From the NCBI RefSeq assembly GCF_002127655.1, contig NZ_NEHB01000001.1:436750-500749 (forward strand): a stretch of 64,000 bases of DNA. The letters run 5' to 3'. Origin of the DNA: Janthinobacterium sp. GW456P. Lineage in GTDB: Bacteria; Pseudomonadota; Gammaproteobacteria; Burkholderiales; Burkholderiaceae_D. The translations under genes and the position numbers were made by a program. The notes beneath the pieces were generated by a model. The model saw nothing but the letters and a program-made list of their open reading frames with translations. It searched no databases and was not told where the DNA came from. Positions 17,925-27,319 of this stretch are shown in pieces (position 1 is the stretch's first letter; every line of letters starts with the position of its first letter).

Positions 17925-18308
17925 TCAGGGATCGACAAACACGTCGAAGCGCACCTTGAGCGGGCTGCCCCAGGAGATTTCCACCCAGGCCTTGAAGCCG
18001 CCGTTGTAGGGCGCGATGTTATACACGGCCATGCGGGCGGCACCGATGAAACGGTCCTGGGGATTCGCGCCATATTCGCTGATATTGAGGAATACGCGCG
18101 AATTGGCGTGCACATTGGCATTGACGAAGTTGACCGAAGGATGCACGCCATTGGCCGTCCACGTATAGTAGGTGGTGAAGGCGGCGGAACTCAGGTTCAA
18201 GTCCTGCGCGGCCGCGCCTTGGGCGCTTTGGCCTTCCTGCTCCATCGGCGTATCGGTTTCATCCAGTGCCAGGTTGCTGCCGGTGCGATGTTCTACTTTC
18301 ATTTCCAT
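17925..18308 (-). CDS. Hypothetical protein, 127 aa
   Basis: I do not recognise a family. The ATG at 18308 is supported by AGGAG six bases upstream. There is no signal peptide. Residues 1-45 are low-complexity and acidic/Gln-rich (DETDTPMEQEGQSAQGAAAQ). Residues 46-127 look like a compact beta domain rich in aromatic and Asn residues (FTTYYTWTANG, VNFVNANVHANSRVFLNISE, GFKAWVEISWGSPLKVRFDV). The last ~30 residues are strand-like. The gene is isolated between the tRNA terminator and a 340-bp gap. Confidence 0.65.
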   Translation of the reverse strand: MEMKVEHRTGSNLALDETDTPMEQEGQSAQGAAAQDLNLSSAAFTTYYTWTANGVHPSVNFVNANVHANSRVFLNISEYGANPQDRFIGAARMAVYNIAPYNGGFKAWVEISWGSPLKVRFDVFVDP

Positions 18309-18648
18309 GATGTACTCCTGATCGATAGTTTGGACGCCGCGCCTGTCGTCGTGCGGCAAGACGCCCTATCTGTGCTGCCGTGACGGCCAGTGTCACGTCC
18401 TGGCTGATAAGGTAGCCGCCTGCTCCATGCTGTTGGAGTAATTCATTCTAGGCGTACACAGGGGCGGAAAGCGCGCTGGGCCGCCGGAAAAGCGGCGTGC
18501 GATTGTGCTGGCGCAAACACCTTGCAGGCAGGTGGCGAGATCTTTTCCCCCAGGCTATTTTTACGGGGCCGCCACGCATGCGGCGCAGGACAATGGCACA
18601 ATAGGCCCAGCCGACCTGCCGATACGGAACCCGTTGCGAGCCTAGCCC
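18309..18648. other. Intergenic region between divergent genes
   Basis: 340 bp separating the 127-aa hypothetical gene and the alpha/beta-hydrolase gene. Apart from the AGGAG ribosome-binding site of the leftward gene, I see no clear promoter, hairpin terminator or conserved small reading frame. Confidence 0.4.
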
Positions 18649-19440
18649 ATGCCGATACTGAACCTGAGTGCCGAAACCGATATCTATTACGAACTGATCG
18701 AAGGCGACCCCGCCAAGCCCTGCCTGGTATTCCTGCACGAAGGACTCGGTTGCTGTGCGATGTGGAAAGATTTTCCCGCGCAGCTATGCCAGGCGACGGG
18801 GTGCCGTGGCTTGCTGTATGACCGCCACGGCTATGGGCGGTCTTCGCCGCTGGCGGCGCGGCGCCAGCTCCATTATTTGCACGACTACGCGCTGTGCGAA
18901 CTGCCGCAAGTACTCGCGGCACTGCTGCCGGGGCAGGACCATTTTCTCGTCGGCCACTCCGATGGCGGCAGCATCGCCCTGATCTATGCGGCACAGCAGC
19001 CGCCGCGCCTGCGCGGCATCATTACCGAGGCGGCGCACGTGTTTGTCGAAGGCATCACGCTCGATGGCATCCGCGTGGCGGACGCGGCGTTCGGCGCGGG
19101 CAAGCTGCGCGCGCTGGCGAAATACCATGGCGACAAGACGGAAACCATTTTCAAGGCCTGGTCGGACACCTGGCTCAGCTACGGTTTCCAGTTCTGGAAC
19201 ATCGAATACCTGCTGCCTTCCGTCGAATGCCCGGCGCTGGTGGTGCAGGGCAGCGAGGACCAGTACGGCAGCGCGGCCCAGGTCGACACCATCGTGGCGC
19301 AGGCCCTCAACGCCATGCCCGCCATGGTCGAGCAGTGCGGGCATACGCCGCACCAGGAGCAGCCGCAGGCATTGCTGGCGCTGATGGAAGGCTTTTTGCA
19401 AGGCCGCATGGACGCGGCCGCTCACCCGAAAACTATATGA
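18649..19440 (+). CDS. Alpha/beta hydrolase
   Basis: 263 residues, no signal peptide, cytosolic. The fold is intact: PCLVFLHEGLGCCAMWKDFP, LLYDRHGYGRSSPL, the nucleophile elbow GHSDGG (Ser at about residue 105), the acid region VVQGSEDQYG, and the catalytic histidine CGHTPHQEQP near residue 230. The elbow and the LHEGLG motif place it among small esterase/C-C-hydrolase-like enzymes; the substrate is not deducible. Its TGA overlaps the next ATG (ATGA), so it is translationally coupled to a VOC protein, suggesting a shared small-molecule pathway. Confidence 0.88.
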   Translation: MPILNLSAETDIYYELIEGDPAKPCLVFLHEGLGCCAMWKDFPAQLCQATGCRGLLYDRHGYGRSSPLAARRQLHYLHDYALCELPQVLAALLPGQDHFLVGHSDGGSIALIYAAQQPPRLRGIITEAAHVFVEGITLDGIRVADAAFGAGKLRALAKYHGDKTETIFKAWSDTWLSYGFQFWNIEYLLPSVECPALVVQGSEDQYGSAAQVDTIVAQALNAMPAMVEQCGHTPHQEQPQALLALMEGFLQGRMDAAAHPKTI

Positions 19441-19814
19441 TAGACCACCTCGATCACCTGGTATTGACCACCCGCGACAAACCGGCCTGCATTGATTTCT
19501 ATACGCGCGTGCTGGGCATGCAGCTGGAAACGTTCGGCGCCGGCCGCCATGCCTTCAAGTTTGGCGCGCAAAAGATCAATCTGCATGAAGCCGGCAAGGA
19601 ATTCCTGCCCAAGGCGGACCTGCCCACACCCGGCGCGCTCGACCTGTGCTTCATCGCCGCCGTGCCGCTGGACGTGTTCATCGCCCATCTGGCGGCGCTG
19701 GACATTGCCATCGAGGAAGGGCCGGTGTCCCGCACGGGCGCCAATTGGCCCATCCGCTCCGTGTATCTGCGCGACCCGGACCGTAACCTGATCGAAGTGT
19801 CCGAACGCGCCTGA
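19437..19814 (+). CDS. VOC-family (glyoxalase/dioxygenase superfamily) protein
   Basis: 125 residues with a single VOC domain: IDHLDHLVLTTRDKPACIDF (first metal-ligand His), FYTRVLGMQLETFGAGRHAF, INLHEAG, and SVYLRDPDRNLIEVSE (Glu ligand). This is the length of the virulence-protein/glyoxalase-like subgroup often annotated as lactoylglutathione-lyase-related. It is translationally coupled to the hydrolase upstream. The function is not specified by sequence. Confidence 0.88.
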   Translation: MIDHLDHLVLTTRDKPACIDFYTRVLGMQLETFGAGRHAFKFGAQKINLHEAGKEFLPKADLPTPGALDLCFIAAVPLDVFIAHLAALDIAIEEGPVSRTGANWPIRSVYLRDPDRNLIEVSERA

Positions 19815-19837
19815 GGTTTCATGCGGCGCCCTGGCGT

Positions 19838-20524
19838 TCAATGGCAGGCGGGATCGCTGTCCCAGCGGCCCGAGCAGATGCGCGAACGGCACAGCATGCC
19901 TTCGATCAGGCCCAACTGCTGACAGCGCTGCAACAGTTCCGCCGTTTCCTGTTCCTGTCCCGGTTCCTGCCTGCGCAGCACCACGTCGCGCACGGGCGGC
20001 GCCATGCCTTCCTGCCGGTGCGCATGCGCGACCATCGCCGTGAGCAAGGCGACGTCGCTGTCGCTGGATGCGGCGGCCGGTTTCGCTCCCTGTGGGCGGG
20101 CGGCCGCCTGGCGCGCGGGCGCCAGCGCCTTGGGCGGGGCGCTTGCTGTCGCGGCGACCGCAGCAGACAAGGGCGGCGCCGCCGTATTGACGATGGTGGC
20201 CGCCTGCGCCGTGTGCGGCAGCACCGTTGCTGCTGGCGCGGGCGGAATCTCGGTCATGGCTGTGGCGGGCGCCGGCGGCAGGGGTGGCACCTCCGTGTCG
20301 TAGGCGAGCACGGCCGTGATCAGCACCGCCAGGCACAGTGCGCCGGCGGCGCCGTAGCGCCAGCCGGGGCGCCAGCGCGGAGCCGGCATGGCTGCGGGCG
20401 CGGCGGCGCCGTGCTCGAGCTGCGACAGGATGCCCTTGCCTTCGATGCGCGCGCCTGCCGCGCCCGCCTTGCTCAGCAGGTCAGGACCGTGCGCCTGGCC
20501 ATCTCCGGTTTTCAGTAAAGACAA
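19838..20524 (-). CDS. Hypothetical membrane-anchored Pro/Ala-rich protein
   Basis: 228 residues. I prefer the TTG at 20524 over an ATG at 20548 because a strong GGAGG sits six bases before it and the ATG would lie upstream of that Shine-Dalgarno. About 60 cytoplasmic residues are followed by one transmembrane helix (YGAAGALCLAVLITAVLAY). A long Pro/Ala-rich periplasmic linker follows, then a C-terminal helical part (VALLTAMVAHAHRQEG) ending in a Cys-containing segment with C207, C217, C222 and C234 or nearby. The architecture resembles an envelope-spanning adaptor, but I recognise no family. It is divergent from the M15 peptidase at the T6SS border. Confidence 0.65.
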   Translation of the reverse strand: MSLLKTGDGQAHGPDLLSKAGAAGARIEGKGILSQLEHGAAAPAAMPAPRWRPGWRYGAAGALCLAVLITAVLAYDTEVPPLPPAPATAMTEIPPAPAATVLPHTAQAATIVNTAAPPLSAAVAATASAPPKALAPARQAAARPQGAKPAAASSDSDVALLTAMVAHAHRQEGMAPPVRDVVLRRQEPGQEQETAELLQRCQQLGLIEGMLCRSRICSGRWDSDPACH

Positions 20525-20663
20525 AATATCACCTCCGCAATGGATCAAATTCGACTGACCTTGATGTAAACCGCGCTCATGCGGGCCGCGGACGCCTACG
20601 ATCTAGCGATACCGCCGAGCAATGGATTGCCCGGTCCCGCCGATTCCCGTCACGGAGCGCCCC

Positions 20664-21503
20664 ATGTTTGTCGCCCTGGTCCTGATGTATTTCCTGCTCG
20701 CCTGTCTCGCTTGCTGGCTGCTGCTGTTTCCCGGCGGCCGCGCCATCGTGCTGCACACACTCGTCAACCTGGGCTGGCGCATGCAGCGGCGCGCACAAGG
20801 GTTGCAGCGGGGCGGCGGCGCGCAGTGGCAGCGCGTGCAGCGGCACACGGGCTCGGGCATGGCACGCGCTAGGCAACTGCTGTGGCGGCATCGCTGGCTG
20901 AGCCTGGCAGGAAGCGTGCTCGTCATCGTGCCCCCGCTGCTGGCCTGGCTGTCCAGCGACCGGATCGCCCTGCGCGGCTATGCCGACCAGCAACACGTCA
21001 TCAATGACCAGGTCAGCGACTTGCTGAAAGGCGAGCAGCTGGTGCCGCCTTTGACCCTGCCGCCGCTGCTGTTTTCCACGGCGGAGGTGACGCAGCTGCG
21101 TCCGCTGCTGGGCGGCGCCAGCCGCAACTGGCAATTGCTCGACCACGATTACGCGCAGCGCCTGCTGCTTGTCTTCAAGATCATGAAGGAGATGCATGGC
21201 TACGACATGGTCTTGCTGGAAGGCTACCGCAGCCCGGCGCGCCAGGACCAGCTGGCGGCGGCCGGGCCGAACGTGACCAACGCGAGGGCGTTTCAAAGCT
21301 ATCACCAGTACGGCCTGGCCGCCGATTGCGCATTCTTGCATGAAGGAAAGCTCATCATTTCTGAAAAAAATGCCTGGGCCATGCGCGGCTACCGTTTATA
21401 TGGCGTGACGGCCGAATCGGTGGGCCTGCGCTGGGGCGGGCGCTGGACCATGATGGATTTTGGCCACACGGAATTGCCGCAACCGCGCGGGCTGGGCAAG
21501 TAA
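20664..21503 (+). CDS. Membrane M15-family peptidoglycan peptidase, T6SS-associated (TagX-like)
   Basis: 279 residues from the ATG at 20664. Transmembrane helices lie at about 1-22 and 79-98, with a basic cytoplasmic loop between them and a periplasmic M15 domain (about 130-279). Zinc-site residues are visible: H214 and D221 in YHQYGLAADCAF, H268 in MMDFGHTEL, and the substrate arginine in LLEGYRSPAR. M15 enzymes cleave peptidoglycan peptide stems. In Acinetobacter an M15-type endopeptidase, TagX, opens the wall for T6SS assembly. Position immediately upstream of tssM makes the same role likely here (inference). Confidence 0.8.
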   Translation: MFVALVLMYFLLACLACWLLLFPGGRAIVLHTLVNLGWRMQRRAQGLQRGGGAQWQRVQRHTGSGMARARQLLWRHRWLSLAGSVLVIVPPLLAWLSSDRIALRGYADQQHVINDQVSDLLKGEQLVPPLTLPPLLFSTAEVTQLRPLLGGASRNWQLLDHDYAQRLLLVFKIMKEMHGYDMVLLEGYRSPARQDQLAAAGPNVTNARAFQSYHQYGLAADCAFLHEGKLIISEKNAWAMRGYRLYGVTAESVGLRWGGRWTMMDFGHTELPQPRGLGK

Positions 21504-21720
21504 GCCGCGCCAGCCATTCTAGCGCCGCGTACCGGCCTGAATTTCACCACTGCAAGCTTACTTGCGCAGCGTCAATGGCACACCGGCGCGTGCCGTGCGC
21601 TGGCGCTTGGAACTTGTCGTATGTCAACAAAGGCGCGCCGCATTGCTGTCAGCATGGGCCGAATCCGCCTCGCTGCGCGGCGGCGTTCCTCCTGTTTTGC
21701 GACCTCACCCTGGGCTCATC

Positions 21721-24700
21721 ATGCTGCGACGACTCTGGCATTTCCTCACCGACAGCCGCAATCTGACCATCCTCGGCTTCGTGGCGCTGGCCGTGTCCCT
21801 GTACCTGGGCGCCGAGGTGCTGGAAGTGGCGCTGATCTGGGCGCTGGCCTTGTTGCTGCTGGCTTTTGTCACGTGGCTGGGCCTGTGGCTGTGGCGCCGG
21901 CGCCGCGCGCGGCGCAATGCGCAGGCGCTGGGCCAGGCCATCCTCAACGAGGCCGAGATCGCCGCCGCGCAGGCGGCCTCATCCTCGACGGCCAGCAACA
22001 CCCAGCAGGGCGAACTCGATGCCGTGCGCACGGGCATGCTGGCCGCCATCGAGACCATCAAGACATCCAAGCTGGGCCTCAAGTCGGGCGCCGCCGCCCT
22101 GTACGAATTGCCGTGGTACATGATCATCGGCAATCCGGCCGCCGGAAAGAGCAGCGCCATCCTGCAGTCGGGCCTGCAATTCCCTTTCGCCGACGGCAAG
22201 GTCGTGCAAGGCGTGGGCGGCACGCGCAACTGCGACTGGTTTTTTACCACCGACGGCATCGTGCTCGACACGGCGGGGCGCTACTCCGTCGTCGACGAGC
22301 ACCGGGGCGAGTGGTTCGGCTTTCTCGACCTGCTGAAAAAATACCGGCGCAAGGCGCCCATCAACGGCATCCTCATCGCCGTCAGCATCGCCGAATTGAA
22401 GGGCGACCCCGATGTCGGCATGCAACTGGCGCGCAGCCTGCGCAAGCGCGTGCAGGACGTCATCGAGCGCCTGGAAGTGTTCGCGCCCCTGTACATCGTG
22501 TTTACCAAGGCGGACCTGATCGCCGGCTTCACGGAGTTTTTCGCGGACGCCGAACGCAGCGAGCGCGAGCGCGTATGGGGCGCCACCATGCCGTATCAGC
22601 GCAAGCTGCCCACGGCCGACTTGCTGAGTTTTTTCGACCAGAGTTTCGATGAATTGCACGATGGCTTGACGGAGCTGAGCCTGGCCAACATGGCGCACCG
22701 GCAACGCAAGACGATGGCTCCGGGCGTGTTTACGTTTCCGCTGGAATTTGCCGCCATCAAGCCGGCCCTGCGCGCCTTCATCGCCACCCTGTTCGAGGAA
22801 AATCCGTTCCAGTTCCAGCCCGTCTTCCGCGGTTTTTACTTTACCAGCGCGCTGCAGGAGGGCGAGCCCGTCAGTGCCTCCTCGCAGCAGGTGGCGCGCC
22901 GCTTCGACCTGGCCTTCGCGCCGGCCCCGGCCGCCGTGCCATCGGGCGCGCGCCAGCATGGCTATTTCCTGCTGGAGTTGTTCCGCAAGGTGATTTTTGC
23001 TGACAAGCACCTCGTGGCCACCTATGCCAACCGCGCCAGGCTGCGCTTCAAATATGCCGTGTTCTTTGCCGCCACCGTGTCGCTGGGCGCCTGCCTGGGC
23101 GGCTGGAGCTGGTCCTACCTGGGCAACCGGCAACTGGTGGCCAACGTCGAGGCCGATCTGAACAAAGTGGTGAAGCTGCAGGAGAAGCGTCTGGACTTGC
23201 AGTCGCGCCTGGAAGCGCTCGAAATATTACAGGACCGCATCGAGCAGCTGGAAGCGTACCGGGAGCAAAGGCCGTGGTCCTTGCGCCTGGGCCTGTATCA
23301 GGGCGACTTACTTGAGCGCAAGCTGCGCGAGGAATATTTTGCCGGCGCGCGCCAGGTCATGCTCGCCCCCGTGGCGGGCGCGCTGGAAGCCTTGCTGTTC
23401 GAGATGAACGCCAGCGCCGACCAGCTGCAGCCCACGGCGCGCACGCCGCAGACGCCAGCCGCCGCGTCGCCTACGGCAGCGCCGCGCAGCGTGCAGTACC
23501 AGGCGGCCAGCGCGACGAATGTGGAAGACGCCTACAACGCGCTGAAAACCTATCTGATGCTGGCCGACAAGACGCATGCGGAAAGCAGCCATCTGAACGA
23601 CCAGATGACGCGTTTCTGGCGCGGCTGGCTGGAGGGCAACCGGGGCGCCATGCCGCGCGAGCAGATGATACGCAGCGCCGAACGGCTGCTGACGTTTTAC
23701 CTGGCGCAGATCGGCGACCCGTCCTGGCCGCGCATCGAGCAGAAGCTGGCGCTGGTCGACCAGGCGCGCGACAACCTGCGCCGCGTGGTGCGCGGCATGC
23801 CGGCGCGCGAGCGCGTGTATGCCGACATCAAGGCGCGCGCCTCGACGCGTTTTCCCGGCATGACGGTGGCGCGCATCGTCGGCGAACAGGATCAGGCCCT
23901 GCTGGCGGGCAGCTATGCCGTCTCCGGCGCCTTTACGCGCCAGGCCTGGGATAAGTTCGTCGAGGGCGCGTTTCGCGACGCCGCCAACCGCGAACTGCAA
24001 AGCGCCGACTGGGTGCTGAAAAGCGCCTCCACCGACGACCTGACCCTGGAAGGCAGTCCGGAGCAGATCGAGAAAAACCTCGTGGCCATGTACAAGGCCG
24101 ACTATGCGCGCGAATGGCAAAAATTCGTGCAGGGCGTGGCCGTCGCCGACCTGAAGGGTTTTGACGGCGCCGTGCAGGCGATGAACCGCCTGGGTGACCC
24201 GCAGTCGTCGCCGATCGCCAGACTGCTGACGACGATCTACGAGGAAACCTCGTGGGACAACCCGGCGCTGCAAAATGCTCAATTGCGCAAGGCCGAGCGG
24301 GGCATCGTCGCCTGGTTCAAGGAAACCGTGCTGCGCCGCGCGCCGTCGCAGCTGACGGGCAGTCCGGGCCTCAATGCGCAGCTCGATCCGGCGCGCCTGG
24401 ATAAACCCATGGGCCCCGTGGGACGCGAATTTGCCGGCGTGGGCAAGCTGGTGGCGGCCAGGGATAACAATGCCTCGCTGATGCGCGCCTACCTGGAAGC
24501 GCTGTCGAAACTGCGCAGCCGTTTGAATTTGCTGAAGAACCAGGGCGACGCGGGGCCGGGCGCGCGCCAGTTCATGCAGCAGACGCTGGAGGGCAGCGGC
24601 TCCGAGCTGGCCGACGCCCTGAAACTGGTCGACGAGCAGCTGCTCACGGGGATGAGCGACGCGCAAAAGCAGGCGATACGCCCCATCCTCGTGCGTCCGC

Positions 24701-25533
24701 TGATGCAGACCTTTGCCGTCATCGTCGCGCCGGCCGAACTCGATATCAACAAGACCTGGGTGGCGCAGGTGTATGAGCCGTTCCAGAAATCGCTGGCCAA
24801 CAAATATCCGTTTGCGCCCACGGCGCGCATCGAGGCGAGCAACCTGGAGATCGGCCAGTTCTTCGGCCCGGAAGGCCTGGTGGCGAAATTCGTCACGACC
24901 TCCATGGGCCCCCTGGTGGTGCGGCGCGGCGACGTGCTGGCGCCGCGCACCTGGGCCGACATGGGCATCAGCCTGTCGCCGCAGGTGGTGGCGCGCTTTC
25001 CCGGCTGGATCGCGCCGCTGGGCGCGGGCGGCGTGGCAGCCACTTCGACGGCGGCGCAAACCGTCTTCCAGATCCAGCCGTCGCCCGCACCGGGCACGCT
25101 GGAATACACGGTGGAGATCGATGGCCAGCAGCTGCGCTACCGCAACACGCCGGCGCAGTGGACGAACATGGTGCATCCCGGTCCGCAGGGCGCGGCGGGC
25201 ATGCAAGGGGCGCGCATCACGGCCGTCACCTTCGACGGGCGCACGGTGGAATTGTTCAACGAGCCGGGACAGTTCGGCCTGAAGCGCATGATCGATGCGG
25301 CGGCCAAGAAGCGCAAGGATGGCGGCGTGTTCGAACTGCGCTGGGCGCGCGGCGAGGTGGCCGTGGCGGTCGACCTGAAAATCACCAGCAGCGCGGAAAC
25401 GACGGCGACGGGGGCGGGCGGAACTGCGGCGCTGCAGGAGCAGGGCTTTCGCGGCATGCAGCTGCCCGAGACCATCGTGGGTGCTCCGGCGCCCGTGCCG
25501 GTCATCGCCGCGGCAGCGGGAGTGTCGCCATGA
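21721..25533 (+). CDS. tssM: TssM (IcmF), T6SS membrane-complex ATPase-like protein
   Basis: 1270 residues. Two N-terminal transmembrane helices (about 15-35 and 38-58) are followed by a cytoplasmic NTPase-like domain with Walker A GNPAAGKS (about 137-144) and Walker B-like GIVLDTAGRYS. A third transmembrane helix (FFAATVSLGACLGGWSW, about 445) precedes the long periplasmic domain that binds TssJ, ending in the beta-rich IcmF C-terminal part. With TssL and TssJ it forms the trans-envelope channel of the T6SS. A ~215-bp gap separates it from the M15 gene, and it overlaps tagF by 4 bp. Confidence 0.95.
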   Translation: MLRRLWHFLTDSRNLTILGFVALAVSLYLGAEVLEVALIWALALLLLAFVTWLGLWLWRRRRARRNAQALGQAILNEAEIAAAQAASSSTASNTQQGELDAVRTGMLAAIETIKTSKLGLKSGAAALYELPWYMIIGNPAAGKSSAILQSGLQFPFADGKVVQGVGGTRNCDWFFTTDGIVLDTAGRYSVVDEHRGEWFGFLDLLKKYRRKAPINGILIAVSIAELKGDPDVGMQLARSLRKRVQDVIERLEVFAPLYIVFTKADLIAGFTEFFADAERSERERVWGATMPYQRKLPTADLLSFFDQSFDELHDGLTELSLANMAHRQRKTMAPGVFTFPLEFAAIKPALRAFIATLFEENPFQFQPVFRGFYFTSALQEGEPVSASSQQVARRFDLAFAPAPAAVPSGARQHGYFLLELFRKVIFADKHLVATYANRARLRFKYAVFFAATVSLGACLGGWSWSYLGNRQLVANVEADLNKVVKLQEKRLDLQSRLEALEILQDRIEQLEAYREQRPWSLRLGLYQGDLLERKLREEYFAGARQVMLAPVAGALEALLFEMNASADQLQPTARTPQTPAAASPTAAPRSVQYQAASATNVEDAYNALKTYLMLADKTHAESSHLNDQMTRFWRGWLEGNRGAMPREQMIRSAERLLTFYLAQIGDPSWPRIEQKLALVDQARDNLRRVVRGMPARERVYADIKARASTRFPGMTVARIVGEQDQALLAGSYAVSGAFTRQAWDKFVEGAFRDAANRELQSADWVLKSASTDDLTLEGSPEQIEKNLVAMYKADYAREWQKFVQGVAVADLKGFDGAVQAMNRLGDPQSSPIARLLTTIYEETSWDNPALQNAQLRKAERGIVAWFKETVLRRAPSQLTGSPGLNAQLDPARLDKPMGPVGREFAGVGKLVAARDNNASLMRAYLEALSKLRSRLNLLKNQGDAGPGARQFMQQTLEGSGSELADALKLVDEQLLTGMSDAQKQAIRPILVRPLMQTFAVIVAPAELDINKTWVAQVYEPFQKSLANKYPFAPTARIEASNLEIGQFFGPEGLVAKFVTTSMGPLVVRRGDVLAPRTWADMGISLSPQVVARFPGWIAPLGAGGVAATSTAAQTVFQIQPSPAPGTLEYTVEIDGQQLRYRNTPAQWTNMVHPGPQGAAGMQGARITAVTFDGRTVELFNEPGQFGLKRMIDAAAKKRKDGGVFELRWARGEVAVAVDLKITSSAETTATGAGGTAALQEQGFRGMQLPETIVGAPAPVPVIAAAAGVSP

Positions 25534-26510
25534 TGCGCGCGCAGCAGCAGGTGCGCCTCGGCTACTTCGGCAAGATCCCCGCGCGCGGCGATTTCATCAA
25601 GGCTTGCGACAATCACGCGCTGGTGCAGCTGCTCGACGACTGGCTGGCGCAGGTCATGACAGCCCTGACGGTGGAACCGCGCTGGAAGCTCAATTACGAC
25701 GCCTTGCCGCCGCTGCGCTTCGCCTTCGTCGGCACGCGCAGCCGGCGCGCCATCGCCGGGCGCCTCGAAGCGAGCAACGACCAGTCGCTGCGGCGCTTTC
25801 CCTTCATGGCCATGGGCGCGCTGGAAATCGACGACGCCGAAGCCTTTGTCGGCTGCAGCCCGCTGGCGCTGGCGCCCCTGTGGCAGCGCGTGGAGCAGCT
25901 GTCGCAGGGCATCGTGAGCAGCCCGGAGCCGGGTCCGGCCTTGCTGGCGCTGGCCGGCAACGTGGTGGAAATCGAACCGGCCGCACCGTGCCACACGGCG
26001 CGGCTGGCCGCCTTTTTGCAGGCGCAGACCGTGCATGGCCTGCAAGCGATGCTCGCTTCGCCCGCGTTCCCCGTGACGGTGCGCGAATTGCTGCTGGGCC
26101 TGGGCCTGCTGCTGCGGCCGGTGCGCCGGAGCGGCTTGCCGCGCCTGGAAAAAAGCCTGGTCCTGCCGTTGCCGCAGGACGCGCAGTTGCGCGAACTGGT
26201 GGCCAGCTTCTGGCTGCAACTGATCGCGCCTTTCCTGCGCCAGGCCGATTTCGAACTGGCGCTGTTCTTTTCCCACCTCGACGAGGCGCCCGTGCTGGTG
26301 ATCGGTTTTTGCGGCGCCGACCCGCATGGCTTGCGCGCGCTGATCGATCCGCAGGCCGGCAGCGAACGGCTGATCGTGTTCGACCAGCTCGACTGGGTCG
26401 AGGAGCAGCTGGGACGCGATGCGGCGCTGCGCCGGTTTTCCGCCTGTCTGCAGCAGGAGCAGCTGTCGCTGCGCTCGGCCTGCGCCATGTTCACGGATAC
26501 TTTTGTTTGA
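25530..26510 (+). CDS. tagF: TagF, T6SS-associated regulator
   Basis: 326 residues. The ATG overlaps the tssM stop (ATGA). The N-terminus has the TagF/ImpM signature LGYFGKIPARGDFIKACDNH followed by LDDWLAQVM and RRFPFMAM. TagF acts as a post-translational repressor of T6SS firing in Pseudomonas, in a threonine-phosphorylation pathway with PpkA/PppA/Fha. None of those partners is in this window. The C-terminal half (residues ~150-326) is an extra helical region, without an obvious phosphatase domain. Confidence 0.9.
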   Translation: MMRAQQQVRLGYFGKIPARGDFIKACDNHALVQLLDDWLAQVMTALTVEPRWKLNYDALPPLRFAFVGTRSRRAIAGRLEASNDQSLRRFPFMAMGALEIDDAEAFVGCSPLALAPLWQRVEQLSQGIVSSPEPGPALLALAGNVVEIEPAAPCHTARLAAFLQAQTVHGLQAMLASPAFPVTVRELLLGLGLLLRPVRRSGLPRLEKSLVLPLPQDAQLRELVASFWLQLIAPFLRQADFELALFFSHLDEAPVLVIGFCGADPHGLRALIDPQAGSERLIVFDQLDWVEEQLGRDAALRRFSACLQQEQLSLRSACAMFTDTFV

Positions 26511-26519
26511 GGGATTGCG

Positions 26520-27305
26520 ATGAAACCAACCGTTATCTTCCTGCTGCTTGCCGCCGCCGTTCCCTGCATCGCCCAGGCGCAGGCGCAAGTGCCGCAGACG
26601 CCGATGCCGGGGCAGATCCTCGTCACGGGCACCCTGGCCGACGAGGCGGGCAAGGCGGCCGTGCTGGCTCGCCTGCGCGAACTGTATGGCGCCGAGCGCG
26701 TGGTCGACCAGATCGCCATCGGCAATGTGGCCGTGCCGGCCAACTGGAACGGCTACGTGCAAAAGCTGATTGCGCCGAACCTGAAGCTCATTTCACGGGG
26801 GCAGATCAGCATAGCCGGCAACAACGTCAGCGTGCGCGGCGAAGTGGCGAACGAGGCGCAGCGCCAGCAGATCGCCAGCGACATCGCCACCAGCCTCAAT
26901 CCCACCTACATCGTCAACAATGGCTTGCGGGTCAAGGCGCCCGAGGCCGAGCAGGGCTTGCTCGATGCGGCGCTCGATAAACGCATCATCGAATTCGACA
27001 GCGGCAAGGCGTCCATCACGCCGGCCGGCCTGGCCATCCTCGACGAGATGGCGGCCGCCATGCTCAAGCTGCGGGGCCGCAAGGTGGAGGTGATCGGCCA
27101 CACGGACGACACGGGCCTGCGCGCCAGCAACGTGGCCCTGAGCCAGGCGCGCGCCGAAGCCGTGCGCGCCTATCTGTCCGGCAAGGGCATCGCGGCCGAT
27201 ACCGTGCTGGTGTCGGGCCAGGGGCCGGACCGCCCCGTGGCCAGCAACGCCACGGCCGATGGCCGGGCGAGAAACCGGCGCATCGAGTTCCGCATTGCTC
27301 AATGA
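26520..27305 (+). CDS. OmpA-like peptidoglycan-binding protein of the T6SS locus
   Basis: 261 residues with a signal peptide (FLLLAAAVPCIAQAQA). A BON-like repeat section (about 30-145; ISIAGNNVSVRGEVANEAQR and the following strands) precedes an OmpA C-terminal domain (about 155-261) with the peptidoglycan signature VIGHTDDTG...NVALSQARAEAVRAYL and ARNRRIEF. No lipobox is seen, so it is probably periplasmic. The neighbouring TssL lacks a wall-binding domain, so this protein may anchor the membrane complex to the cell wall, as TagL does elsewhere (inference). It lies 9 bp after tagF. Confidence 0.85.
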   Translation: MKPTVIFLLLAAAVPCIAQAQAQVPQTPMPGQILVTGTLADEAGKAAVLARLRELYGAERVVDQIAIGNVAVPANWNGYVQKLIAPNLKLISRGQISIAGNNVSVRGEVANEAQRQQIASDIATSLNPTYIVNNGLRVKAPEAEQGLLDAALDKRIIEFDSGKASITPAGLAILDEMAAAMLKLRGRKVEVIGHTDDTGLRASNVALSQARAEAVRAYLSGKGIAADTVLVSGQGPDRPVASNATADGRARNRRIEFRIAQ

Positions 27306-27319
27306 TTCGCGCGCAATGA

